From Cyanobacteria bacterium UBA947 (GTDB taxonomy: Bacteria > Cyanobacteriota > Vampirovibrionia > Gastranaerophilales > Gastranaerophilaceae), in contig DBCX01000006.1 in NCBI GenBank assembly GCA_002293275.1, positions 1,837 to 13,630 on the forward strand: a stretch of 11,794 nucleotides of DNA, in the 5' to 3' direction. The notes under the pieces are model-generated. The model was not told the origin of the DNA. It made no database searches and saw only the letters and a list, made by a program, of their open reading frames with translations. This document shows, piece by piece, positions 6,327-11,794 of this stretch (positions are counted from its first letter, which is position 1; the number at the start of each line of letters is the position of its first letter). The position numbers and the translations under genes were made by a program.

Positions 6327-7012
6327 TGATTTATGTGGACGCGGGAACAACTTATACAAAAGTAATTACGACCTCACGTCATCCTGAACTTGGTTCAGGA
6401 TCTTGCCGTGAAGGTGACTCGGGTAAGATTTCGGATCAAGTCCGGAATGACATGTTCTATTATATTATCCCGTCAAAGGATTTTGCGCTCAAACCCGACA
6501 AATCGTGCGGCCACATGTCAAACGGGGAAAACGAAATCGTTGCGCTGGCAAAAGGTGCGCGGCGGCATGTTACACCTGACGCTACGGTGCTTGACCTTGG
6601 CAGCCGGGATGCAAAATGGATTAAGTTTTGCGACGGCAAGTTCCACGATATGGATTGGAACAACTCGTGCGCAAGCTCAACGGGCGCAACTGTTGAGATG
6701 CTGATGAAATTTTACGACCTCGCGGTAAACGACCTGAAGGCCGTATCTGAACGCTTTCCGGTGACGTGCGGGATTTTCGGGCTGGAAAAGATTATGGATG
6801 ACATTTCTAATGGCGTGAGTGCAGCCGAAGCGGTGTCAAAGTTCATCCACGGCGTTGCATACAACGCGTGGACGTTTGCCAAACAGCCCGAAATCCTTTA
6901 CCTGTCGGGCGGGTTTTGTGAGAACAAGTGTTTTGTAAAATCACTGGAAAACTACTGCCGCGTCGTGCCGCTGGGGCGGTTTGTGCTGTGCGAAGGATTA
7001 ATAGATGAATAA
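6326..7012 (+). CDS. BadF/BadG/HgdC-family ATPase, 2-hydroxyacyl-CoA dehydratase activase-like, with palindromic-element insertion
   Basis: Activases of this family are homodimers of the acetate/sugar kinase-Hsp70-actin fold that hold one [4Fe-4S] cluster between subunits and use ATP to push an electron into a partner enzyme. Expected motifs appear in order: phosphate-binding VDAGTTYTK (4-12), EIVALAKGA (70-78), DLGSRDAK (90-97, usually DIGGQDxK), SCASSTG (114-120) and LSGGFCEN (193-200). C115 and C148 match the two cluster cysteines of HgdC. At 228 aa it is shorter than the usual ~260, and about 25 residues (about 18-42) are encoded by a palindromic repeat, so the native core is only about 200 aa. 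Further cysteines at 198, 202, 211 and 222 are unusual. The gene overlaps the upstream cysteine-rich gene by 1 nt and yraN by 8 nt. Family assignment is good; the partner and substrate are unknown. A BadF-type ATPase with another role, such as N-acetylglucosamine kinase, is unlikely given the cysteines. Confidence 0.8.
   Translation: MIYVDAGTTYTKVITTSRHPELGSGSCREGDSGKISDQVRNDMFYYIIPSKDFALKPDKSCGHMSNGENEIVALAKGARRHVTPDATVLDLGSRDAKWIKFCDGKFHDMDWNNSCASSTGATVEMLMKFYDLAVNDLKAVSERFPVTCGIFGLEKIMDDISNGVSAAEAVSKFIHGVAYNAWTFAKQPEILYLSGGFCENKCFVKSLENYCRVVPLGRFVLCEGLIDE
6377..6452. repeat. Palindromic repeat element inside a coding sequence (RPE-like)
   Basis: The left half holds a perfect hairpin (ATCCTGAAC 6381-6389, TTG loop, GTTCAGGAT 6393-6401). 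The reverse complement of the right half (6423-6452) reads GTCATTCCGGACTTGATCC, matching the left half GTCATCCTGAACTTGGTTC with few differences. The unit is therefore one large imperfect palindrome beginning with GTCAT and ending with ATGAC. Elements with these half-sites are dispersed in many bacterial genomes, and the Rickettsia palindromic elements are the known case of in-frame insertion in genes. Here it is read in frame and encodes RHPELGSGS and DQVRNDM. Only one copy lies in the window, so dispersal cannot be shown here. Confidence 0.75.
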
Positions 7013-7352
7013 CCGCGAGCTTGGAAATCAGGGCGAAGACATCGCTTGCCGGTACCTTGAAAAAAACGGGTACGAAATAGTGGAGCGCAACAAGCATTTC
7101 GGGCGAAACTGCGAGATTGATATAATCGTGCGCCGCGGTGGTAAATTAATATTTGTAGAAGTGAAAACCCGAAAGACCGATGCGTTTGGCAGCCCGTTTG
7201 AGTCTGTCACCAGAGCAAAATACGCAAAACTGGTCAAAGGTGTGCAAGCGTATTTAGTCCAAAACCCGCACAGGGATTATCAAATTGACGTTATCGGAAT
7301 AATTTTGCGGCCGGAGCTGAAAATTGAGCATCTAGATAATATTTCCGCCTGA
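7005..7352 (+). CDS. yraN: YraN family (UPF0102) nuclease-like protein
   Basis: The protein has 115 residues, the usual size. YraN proteins share the restriction-endonuclease-like fold; the biochemical role is not settled, with links to DNA processing and division reported in some species. Visible motifs are GNQGEDIACRYL at 7-18 with E11, CEID at 36-39 with D39, and FVEVKTR at 50-56 with E52 and K54, the D-ExK pattern of this fold. AAGGA (6993-6997) stands 7 nt before the ATG, and the start overlaps the activase by 8 nt, so it is translated as the third gene of that set. The 3' end overlaps the convergent recF by 21 bp. In most bacteria yraN sits near rnhB or rsmI, so the company of an activase is unusual. 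Confidence 0.92.
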   Translation: MNNRELGNQGEDIACRYLEKNGYEIVERNKHFGRNCEIDIIVRRGGKLIFVEVKTRKTDAFGSPFESVTRAKYAKLVKGVQAYLVQNPHRDYQIDVIGIILRPELKIEHLDNISA

Positions 7353-8402
7353 AATTTGGTAGGTTTTGTCTATAAAACCCTTGTCAAACACCACCGCATC
7401 AACGCTTGTGATGATTGTTTGGGTTTGGGAATCAATGACCTTCAACAGGTAATTTTGGCGCACATCGTCAAGTTCTGCGAGCACATCGTCAAGCAGCAGG
7501 ATCGGGTTGTCGCCGGTTTTTTCGGTTATGATATCAAGCTCGGAGAGTTTCAGCGCAAGCACAATGGTGCGCTGCTGGCCTTGTGAGGCGAACTTTACGG
7601 CATCCTCATCGTTTATAAAAAACGCGACATCATCTCTGTGCGGGCCGACACAAGATTGGCCGCGGCGCAGCTCTTCTTCGGCGCGCTCTTGCAGCTGTGC
7701 GCGGAATTCTTCGGCTATTTGCTCTGCCGTGCCGTCCCACTTGTAGCGGATGGCGAGCTTTTCGCCGTTTGAGATATCAAGGTGTTTTTTGGCAGCGATT
7801 TCGGCGATTTCGGTCAGAAATTTTTTGCGCAGGAAGATTATGTTGCTGCCTGCGATAACAAGCTGCTCGTTGAGCACGTCCAAAAGCTGCGCATCGCGCG
7901 CGCCGTCTTTGAGAAAGTTATTTTTTTGGATACGGATTTTGTCGTATTTTGTGAGGCGTTCGTCGTAGGCCGGATAAACCTGTGAAATCGCTCTGTCAAG
8001 CCAGTTTCGCCTATCTGATGAGCCGCCGCGCAGCAGCATAAGATCTGACGATGAAAACAAAACCGATTTCAATACGGATTTGAAATTTTTCGGGGTGGTT
8101 TTTGCGCCGTTAAGTTTCAGGGTACGCGTTTTTTCCCTGTCATAAGAAACACTCATCTCAATATTTGTGTCGGCCTTAATCAAATCGGCGTCTATTCGCA
8201 TCGCGTCCTTATTAAAAAGAATTAACTCCAAAGGATTAGATGTTCTCTGTGCTCGTAATCCCGACAAAAAATAGATGCTTTCCAGAATATTTGTTTTGCC
8301 TTGAGCATTTTTTCCGGCGATAAGAATTTTTTGCGCGTAGAGACCAAGCTCTAAATCAGCGCAGTTTCTGTAATTTGTTAATTTTAGTTTGGTTAGCCGC
8401 AT
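7332..8402 (-). CDS. recF: DNA replication and repair protein RecF
   Basis: RecF is an SMC/ABC-type ATPase that binds at single-strand gaps and, with RecO and RecR, helps load RecA. At 356 residues it is of normal length. Walker A is GKNAQGKTN (30-38), just after the typical opening KLTNYRN. The ABC signature region is FASQGQQR (271-278), and Walker B is ILLLDD (301-306) followed by VLAELD. The middle includes SSDLMLLRGGSSDRRNWLD, a characteristic RecF stretch, and VGPHRDD precedes the signature. Many genomes place recF beside dnaA, dnaN and gyrB; here it stands alone between yraN and a small unknown gene with its own promoter. Its 3' end overlaps yraN by 21 bp. No Shine-Dalgarno sequence precedes the ATG, consistent with a near-leaderless mRNA. 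Confidence 0.96.
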   Translation of the reverse strand: MRLTKLKLTNYRNCADLELGLYAQKILIAGKNAQGKTNILESIYFLSGLRAQRTSNPLELILFNKDAMRIDADLIKADTNIEMSVSYDREKTRTLKLNGAKTTPKNFKSVLKSVLFSSSDLMLLRGGSSDRRNWLDRAISQVYPAYDERLTKYDKIRIQKNNFLKDGARDAQLLDVLNEQLVIAGSNIIFLRKKFLTEIAEIAAKKHLDISNGEKLAIRYKWDGTAEQIAEEFRAQLQERAEEELRRGQSCVGPHRDDVAFFINDEDAVKFASQGQQRTIVLALKLSELDIITEKTGDNPILLLDDVLAELDDVRQNYLLKVIDSQTQTIITSVDAVVFDKGFIDKTYQISGGNII

Positions 8403-8405
8403 TTG

Positions 8406-8434
8406 TTGCCATTATATCAAAAGTATGCTACAAT
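8406..8434 (+). promoter_or_regulatory. Promoter of the 78-aa gene and pilT, predicted leaderless, overlapping the recF promoter
   Basis: TTGCCA (8406-8411) and TACAAT (8429-8434, preceded by TGC) are separated by exactly 17 nt. The -10 ends 7 nt before the ATG at 8442, so transcription should start at the start codon. The -35 overlaps the recF transcription start region, so polymerase probably cannot hold both promoters at once. Confidence 0.6.
8411..8419 (-). promoter_or_regulatory. Extended -10 promoter of recF, nearly leaderless
   Basis: The minus strand reads TGATATAAT, a perfect extended -10. The hexamer ends 8 nt before the recF ATG at 8402, giving a leader of about 2 nt. The -35 position reads GTGCAA, which is poor. 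The box lies inside the spacer of the opposite promoter. Confidence 0.55.
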
Positions 8435-8441
8435 TGCACAC

Positions 8442-8678
8442 ATGATACCTTTTGTGACAGAAGAAGATGCTATTGCTGCTTTCAAAGAGATTTTTGTTGA
8501 TGTTGATGCGTGGCGCAAAAAGATGATTCACTATGTAAAAGAGGAGAATCCCGAAATCAACACGGCGATAATTGAGGCGGCGCACAAGACTGATTTGGAC
8601 CCGAAAGCTATTGCGCTGGGCGCGTATATGTCCTACTTGTTGATAGAAAAAGCGGGAGGCCTGCACGATGGCGATTGA
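8442..8678 (+). CDS. Small hypothetical protein, 78 aa, translationally linked to pilT
   Basis: I do not recognise the family. The protein is acidic and probably all-helical: EEDAIAAFKEIF, then VDAWRKKMIHYVKEENPEINTAIIEAAHKT, then an apolar helix around AIALGAYMSYLLIEKAG. There is no cysteine, signal peptide or clear membrane span. An in-frame TTG at 8403 is possible, but the ATG at 8442 follows a well-formed -10 box by 7 nt. The 3' end overlaps pilT by 11 nt, and the pilT ribosome site GGGAGG (8654-8659) lies inside this gene. It is therefore the promoter-proximal gene of a pilT operon and may be a pilus-related cofactor; that is inference from position only. Confidence 0.65.
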   Translation: MIPFVTEEDAIAAFKEIFVDVDAWRKKMIHYVKEENPEINTAIIEAAHKTDLDPKAIALGAYMSYLLIEKAGGLHDGD

Positions 8679-9735
8679 GGATTTGTTATTAAAGCTGCAC
8701 GAGGCCGGCGGCAGCGACCTGCACGTGTCGGCGAATCTTCCGCCTGTTATGCGTGTGGACGGGAAATTGCGCCGGATTGAAGATGAAAAATCTTTGACCG
8801 GGGACGAGGTTGAACAGCTGTTGTTCCCGATGCTCTCAAACGAGCAGCGCCGTAAGCTTGAACAAGAATGGGAGCTGGATTTTTCTTACGGGATACAAGG
8901 TGTGAGCCGGTTTAGGGTTAATATTTATAAAGACAAGGGCAACTACGCCGCGGCGTTCAGGATAATTCCGTCAAAAGTTCCCGCGTTTGAGACGCTCGGG
9001 CTGCCGGAAGTTGTCAAAAAAATGGCTGAAAAACCGCGAGGGCTGGTGCTTGTGACAGGACCGACGGGCTCCGGTAAATCCACTACGCTTGCCTCAATGA
9101 TTGACTATATCAACGCGAACCGTGCCGAGCACATTTTGACCGTTGAAGACCCGATAGAGTTTGTGCACGAATCAAAACAAAGTATTGTTCACCAGCGTGA
9201 GCTGGGGATGGACACCCGCTCGTTCGGGAACGCCTTGAAATCCGCACTGCGTGAGGACCCGGATATTATTTTGGTAGGTGAGATGCGCGACCACGAGACG
9301 ATTTCGCTGGCGCTGACCGCTGCAGAAACCGGCCACCTTGTGTTCGGAACGCTGCACACCTCATCCGCATCGCAAACAGTTGACCGGATTGTAGATGTTT
9401 TTCCGGAAGGTCAGCAGCAGCAAATACGGGTTCAACTGTCAAGCTCGCTTGTGGCTGTATTCTCGCAAACTCTTTTGCCAAAACTCCAACCCGACGGTTC
9501 AAAACGAGGCAGGGTTATGGCGCAGGAGATTATGGTTGTCAACCCCGCGCTGGCAAACCTTATCCGCGAAAGCAAGACCGCGCAGATTTATTCAACTATC
9601 CAAACCAACCAGGGGCTCGGGATGCAAACGCTGGAATCCGCGCTGGCAGAGCTTGTTAACACACGGCAGGCCACGCTTGAAGACGCGCTTTTGCGCTGCT
9701 CAAAACCCGAGGAGCTCAAACGTCTGCTTAAATAA
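8668..9735 (+). CDS. pilT: Type IV pilus retraction ATPase PilT
   Basis: PilT is a cytosolic hexameric AAA-like ATPase that depolymerises type IV pili, driving twitching motility or DNA uptake. The 355-residue length is typical. The N-terminal PAS-like domain contains GGSDLHV (14-20), which marks this branch. Walker A is GPTGSGKST (131-139), the Asp box ILTVEDPIEFVH (156-167), Walker B PDIILVGEMRD (198-208) and the His box GHLVFGTLHT (222-231). The C-terminal part carries ANLIRE, close to the AIRNLIRE motif needed for retraction, which favours PilT over the assembly ATPase PilB. GGGAGG lies 8 nt before the ATG, and the gene overlaps its 78-aa neighbour. A PilU-like paralogue is possible, since no other pilus genes are visible here. 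Confidence 0.95.
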   Translation: MAIEDLLLKLHEAGGSDLHVSANLPPVMRVDGKLRRIEDEKSLTGDEVEQLLFPMLSNEQRRKLEQEWELDFSYGIQGVSRFRVNIYKDKGNYAAAFRIIPSKVPAFETLGLPEVVKKMAEKPRGLVLVTGPTGSGKSTTLASMIDYINANRAEHILTVEDPIEFVHESKQSIVHQRELGMDTRSFGNALKSALREDPDIILVGEMRDHETISLALTAAETGHLVFGTLHTSSASQTVDRIVDVFPEGQQQQIRVQLSSSLVAVFSQTLLPKLQPDGSKRGRVMAQEIMVVNPALANLIRESKTAQIYSTIQTNQGLGMQTLESALAELVNTRQATLEDALLRCSKPEELKRLLK

Positions 9736-9761
9736 CGAGCCGCGTTCAAACGCTTAATAAG

Positions 9762-9790
9762 TTGCCCTTGAATACTTTTTGTGGTAGAAT
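9762..9790 (+). promoter_or_regulatory. Promoter of the PBP1A gene, very short leader
   Basis: TTGCCC (9762-9767), a 17-nt spacer and TAGAAT (9785-9790) with TGG before it form a recognisable extended -10 promoter. Nine bases separate the -10 from the ATG at 9800, giving a leader of about 3 nt and no room for a ribosome site. Confidence 0.5.
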
Positions 9791-9799
9791 GCTGATGAA

Positions 9800-11794
9800 A
9801 TGCGAAAAATTCGTTACGATGATTATGATAAAGACGAGAGTCTGCTAGGGAGCCTGAAATTGCTGTGCGTTATGGGGTTGGCGATGTTTCTTGCCGGCAT
9901 TGTTTCGTTCCAGCTTTACCTGTCATCGCTTCCGCCGATAGAGAACCTTGAGGACTTCAAACCCAATATTGTCACGCAATTCTACTCTCACGACGATGAG
10001 ATTATTAAAACTTTTACGGTGTACACGTTCCAAAAAGTTGAGCTCAAAGATGTGCCGGTTGAACTGATAGAGGCCGTTATTGCAACGGAGGACAAGAATT
10101 TTTATAAGCACCGCGGTTATGATGTGGCAGGGCTTGTGCGCTCGGTGTTCCAGAACGTGATTTCCGGCCGCGTTGTGCAAGGTGCAAGTACGATTACCCA
10201 GCAGCTTGCAAGGGTCTTGTTTTTGAACAACGAAAAAACATTTACCCGTAAGATTAAGGAGCTGTTTATCGCCGCCCGGATTGAAAAAACCATCTCAAAG
10301 GACAAAATTTTGGAGATGTATTTGAATAATGTTTATCTGGGATCCGGCGCATACGGGGTTGAAGGCGCGTCACAGATTTATTTCAACAAATCGCTGAAAG
10401 ACTGCGACCTTGCTGAACTTGCTTTGATTGCCGGGCTGCCGCAGGCACCGTCAATCTATTCGCCGTTTAATAGCCTTGAATTGGCGGTAAAACGCCGCAA
10501 TCAGGTGCTTACGCGGATGTACAAAATGCGATACATCACATCGGACGAGTTTGAAAAAGCGAAAAATGAAGAAGTTACGCTGAACATCCACCCGACTTTT
10601 TATACGACGAACAAAGCGCCGTATTTTTGCGATTATGTGATGAAAGAGCTTGCACGGCTGGGGTTTGACGAGACCGATATAATCCACGGCGGCTACAAGG
10701 TCATCACAACACTGGATTACAAATCTCAGATTGCCGCCAACGACGCTGTTGTCAAGCAAATGCGCAACTACGGATTGACAGGCGACAAGCAGCAGGCGGC
10801 CGTGTTCTCGTTTAACCCGATTGACGGCAGGATTTTGGCATACGTCGGCGGGAAAGATTACACGAAAACCCAGTATGACAGAGTAACGCAGGCGATACGC
10901 CCGCCGGGCTCGGCGTTCAAACCGGTTGTTTACGCAGCGGCATTGGAGCGCGGGATTAGCCCCAACGACATTATAGACGATGCACCCGTTCAAATCGGCA
11001 ACTGGTCACCCAGAAATTATGCGGACAAATACCGCGGCAAAATCCCTGTCTACACGGCGTTGATGGTTTCATCAAACGTTTGTGCGGCAAAAATGATTCA
11101 ACTTGTCGGGATTCGCGCTGTTGTGCAGACCGCAAGGATTTTGGGGATAGATACTCCGCTTGAATACGATTATACGATTTCGCTCGGGTCAAACGGGGTG
11201 AAATTGTTTGAGTTTACGCGGGCTTACGGTGCTTTTGCCAACGGCGGGTATGTTGTCCAGCCGTTTGCGGTTGAGCGGGTTGAGACCTCGCGCGGAAAGG
11301 TTATTTATCTTGCACCGCGCGCGCGTGCATCGCACCAGCTGAGTGTGAACACGGCAGCGCAAATGACCGCGATGCTTAAAACAGTTATCACAAGCGGTAC
11401 CGGCCGCGGTGCAAATATCGGCAAACCGGCCGCGGGCAAAACAGGTACCACCGACAGTAACAGGGACGCTTATTTTGTGGGTTATACGCCGAATGTTGTC
11501 ACCGGCGTCTGGGTCGGTAACGACGATAACACCTCCGGCCGCGTGCAAGGCGGCTCGATTCCGGCGGTTATCTGGCGTGATGTGATGAAAGTTGCGACAG
11601 AACCCTACGGCAGCGTTGATTTCAATTACCCGGAAATCAAGCTGGTACCGTATGTTCCGAAAGAAGACCCAAATATTGTTGACGAGGCCGGCGCAGCTGC
11701 CGCGCAAGAGGAAGAAGAATCCGAAAGCCCTATAAAAAGAATAATGGAGCGCAGAGCAGCGCCTGTTCCGGCACCGGCACCGCAAGCGGAAAGA
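9800..11794 (+). CDS. mrcA: Penicillin-binding protein 1A, bifunctional transglycosylase/transpeptidase (3' end cut by window edge)
   Basis: Class A PBPs polymerise lipid II into glycan strands and crosslink them in the periplasm. The 665 visible codons include a short cytosolic start, one membrane anchor (about residues 22-43), a glycosyltransferase domain with the catalytic glutamate E97 in EDKNFYKHRG, then QGASTITQQLARV, and RIEKTISKDKILEMYLNNVYLG. A transpeptidase domain follows, with the nucleophile S371 in GSAFKP (K374), the S424-S-N426 motif and K547-T-G. All catalytic motifs are present, so both activities are expected. After the transpeptidase domain comes an acidic then Pro/Ala-rich tail that runs off the edge. 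The mrcA symbol is given by family resemblance. The extended -10 promoter directly precedes the ATG, and no intrinsic terminator separates it from pilT, so read-through is possible. Confidence 0.93.
   Translation, partial: MRKIRYDDYDKDESLLGSLKLLCVMGLAMFLAGIVSFQLYLSSLPPIENLEDFKPNIVTQFYSHDDEIIKTFTVYTFQKVELKDVPVELIEAVIATEDKNFYKHRGYDVAGLVRSVFQNVISGRVVQGASTITQQLARVLFLNNEKTFTRKIKELFIAARIEKTISKDKILEMYLNNVYLGSGAYGVEGASQIYFNKSLKDCDLAELALIAGLPQAPSIYSPFNSLELAVKRRNQVLTRMYKMRYITSDEFEKAKNEEVTLNIHPTFYTTNKAPYFCDYVMKELARLGFDETDIIHGGYKVITTLDYKSQIAANDAVVKQMRNYGLTGDKQQAAVFSFNPIDGRILAYVGGKDYTKTQYDRVTQAIRPPGSAFKPVVYAAALERGISPNDIIDDAPVQIGNWSPRNYADKYRGKIPVYTALMVSSNVCAAKMIQLVGIRAVVQTARILGIDTPLEYDYTISLGSNGVKLFEFTRAYGAFANGGYVVQPFAVERVETSRGKVIYLAPRARASHQLSVNTAAQMTAMLKTVITSGTGRGANIGKPAAGKTGTTDSNRDAYFVGYTPNVVTGVWVGNDDNTSGRVQGGSIPAVIWRDVMKVATEPYGSVDFNYPEIKLVPYVPKEDPNIVDEAGAAAAQEEEESESPIKRIMERRAAPVPAPAPQAER

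Noticed and set aside
6381..6401. Hairpin in the activase gene read as a terminator or attenuator
   Set aside because: It is one half of the larger palindromic element, lies within an open coding frame and is not followed by a T tract.
9742..9753. GCGTT-CA-AACGC palindrome after pilT as an intrinsic terminator
   Set aside because: The stem is only 5 bp with a 2-nt loop and has no following T tract.
10451..11785. Several minus-strand open frames of 70-200 codons
   Set aside because: All are antisense to PBP1A, whose frame is continuous from 9800 to the window end with catalytic motifs in order.
1..11794. CRISPR arrays, tRNA or rRNA genes, transposases, toxin-antitoxin pairs, restriction systems
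   Set aside because: I looked for each by repeats, cloverleaf-like arms or protein motifs and saw none. YraN is nuclease-like but is a conserved single-copy family, not a defence gene by itself.

Overview
The window looks like chromosomal housekeeping DNA from an uncultured Gram-negative bacterium. The evidence is a bifunctional class A penicillin-binding protein with one N-terminal membrane anchor, a PilT-type retraction ATPase, RecF, Maf, YraN and a diguanylate cyclase. I see no phage, transposase, CRISPR, tRNA or rRNA. A small protein opening with a short SFGK stretch and the general style of the hypothetical genes remind me of gut Gastranaerophilales (Melainabacteria/Vampirovibrionia). 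That is a low-confidence guess; base composition and single genes cannot settle it.

Layout. A GAF-GGDEF protein runs off the left edge on the minus strand (710 to <1). A LysM coiled-coil protein (1453-767, minus) is divergent from a 79-aa unknown protein (1687-1926). Both use the same strong ribosome-binding sequence, and an inverted repeat lies between them. Next come a Maf nucleotide pyrophosphatase (1963-2508), a 97-aa unknown (2603-2896), and a convergent protein with a C-terminal SEC-C zinc motif (4137-2902, minus). A glutamate/dicarboxylate symporter (4253-5578) is followed by a GC-rich hairpin. Then comes a tightly overlapping three-gene set: a cysteine-rich protein resembling a shortened 2-hydroxyacyl-CoA dehydratase D-component (5655-6326), a BadF/HgdC-type ATPase activase (6326-7012) and YraN (7005-7352). 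RecF (8402-7332, minus) is convergent with YraN and divergent from a 78-aa unknown (8442-8678) that overlaps pilT (8668-9735). A PBP1A (9800 to the right edge) closes the window.

Two features stand out. First, most promoters share an extended -10 box of the form TGnTAnAAT, and for six genes the -10 box ends only 6-9 nt before the ATG with no Shine-Dalgarno sequence. This predicts leaderless or nearly leaderless mRNAs beside ordinary SD-led genes. Second, the activase gene carries an in-frame palindromic repeat of about 75 bp (6377-6452). It resembles the protein-coding palindromic elements known from Rickettsia and other bacteria, inserted between the first two predicted beta strands.

The activase keeps both cysteines expected to hold a bridging [4Fe-4S] cluster, and its partner has seven cysteines. 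This pair is the best candidate for an undescribed system: a compact ATP-driven electron-transfer module of unknown substrate. The neighbouring acidic-amino-acid transporter is suggestive but is separated from it by the hairpin.
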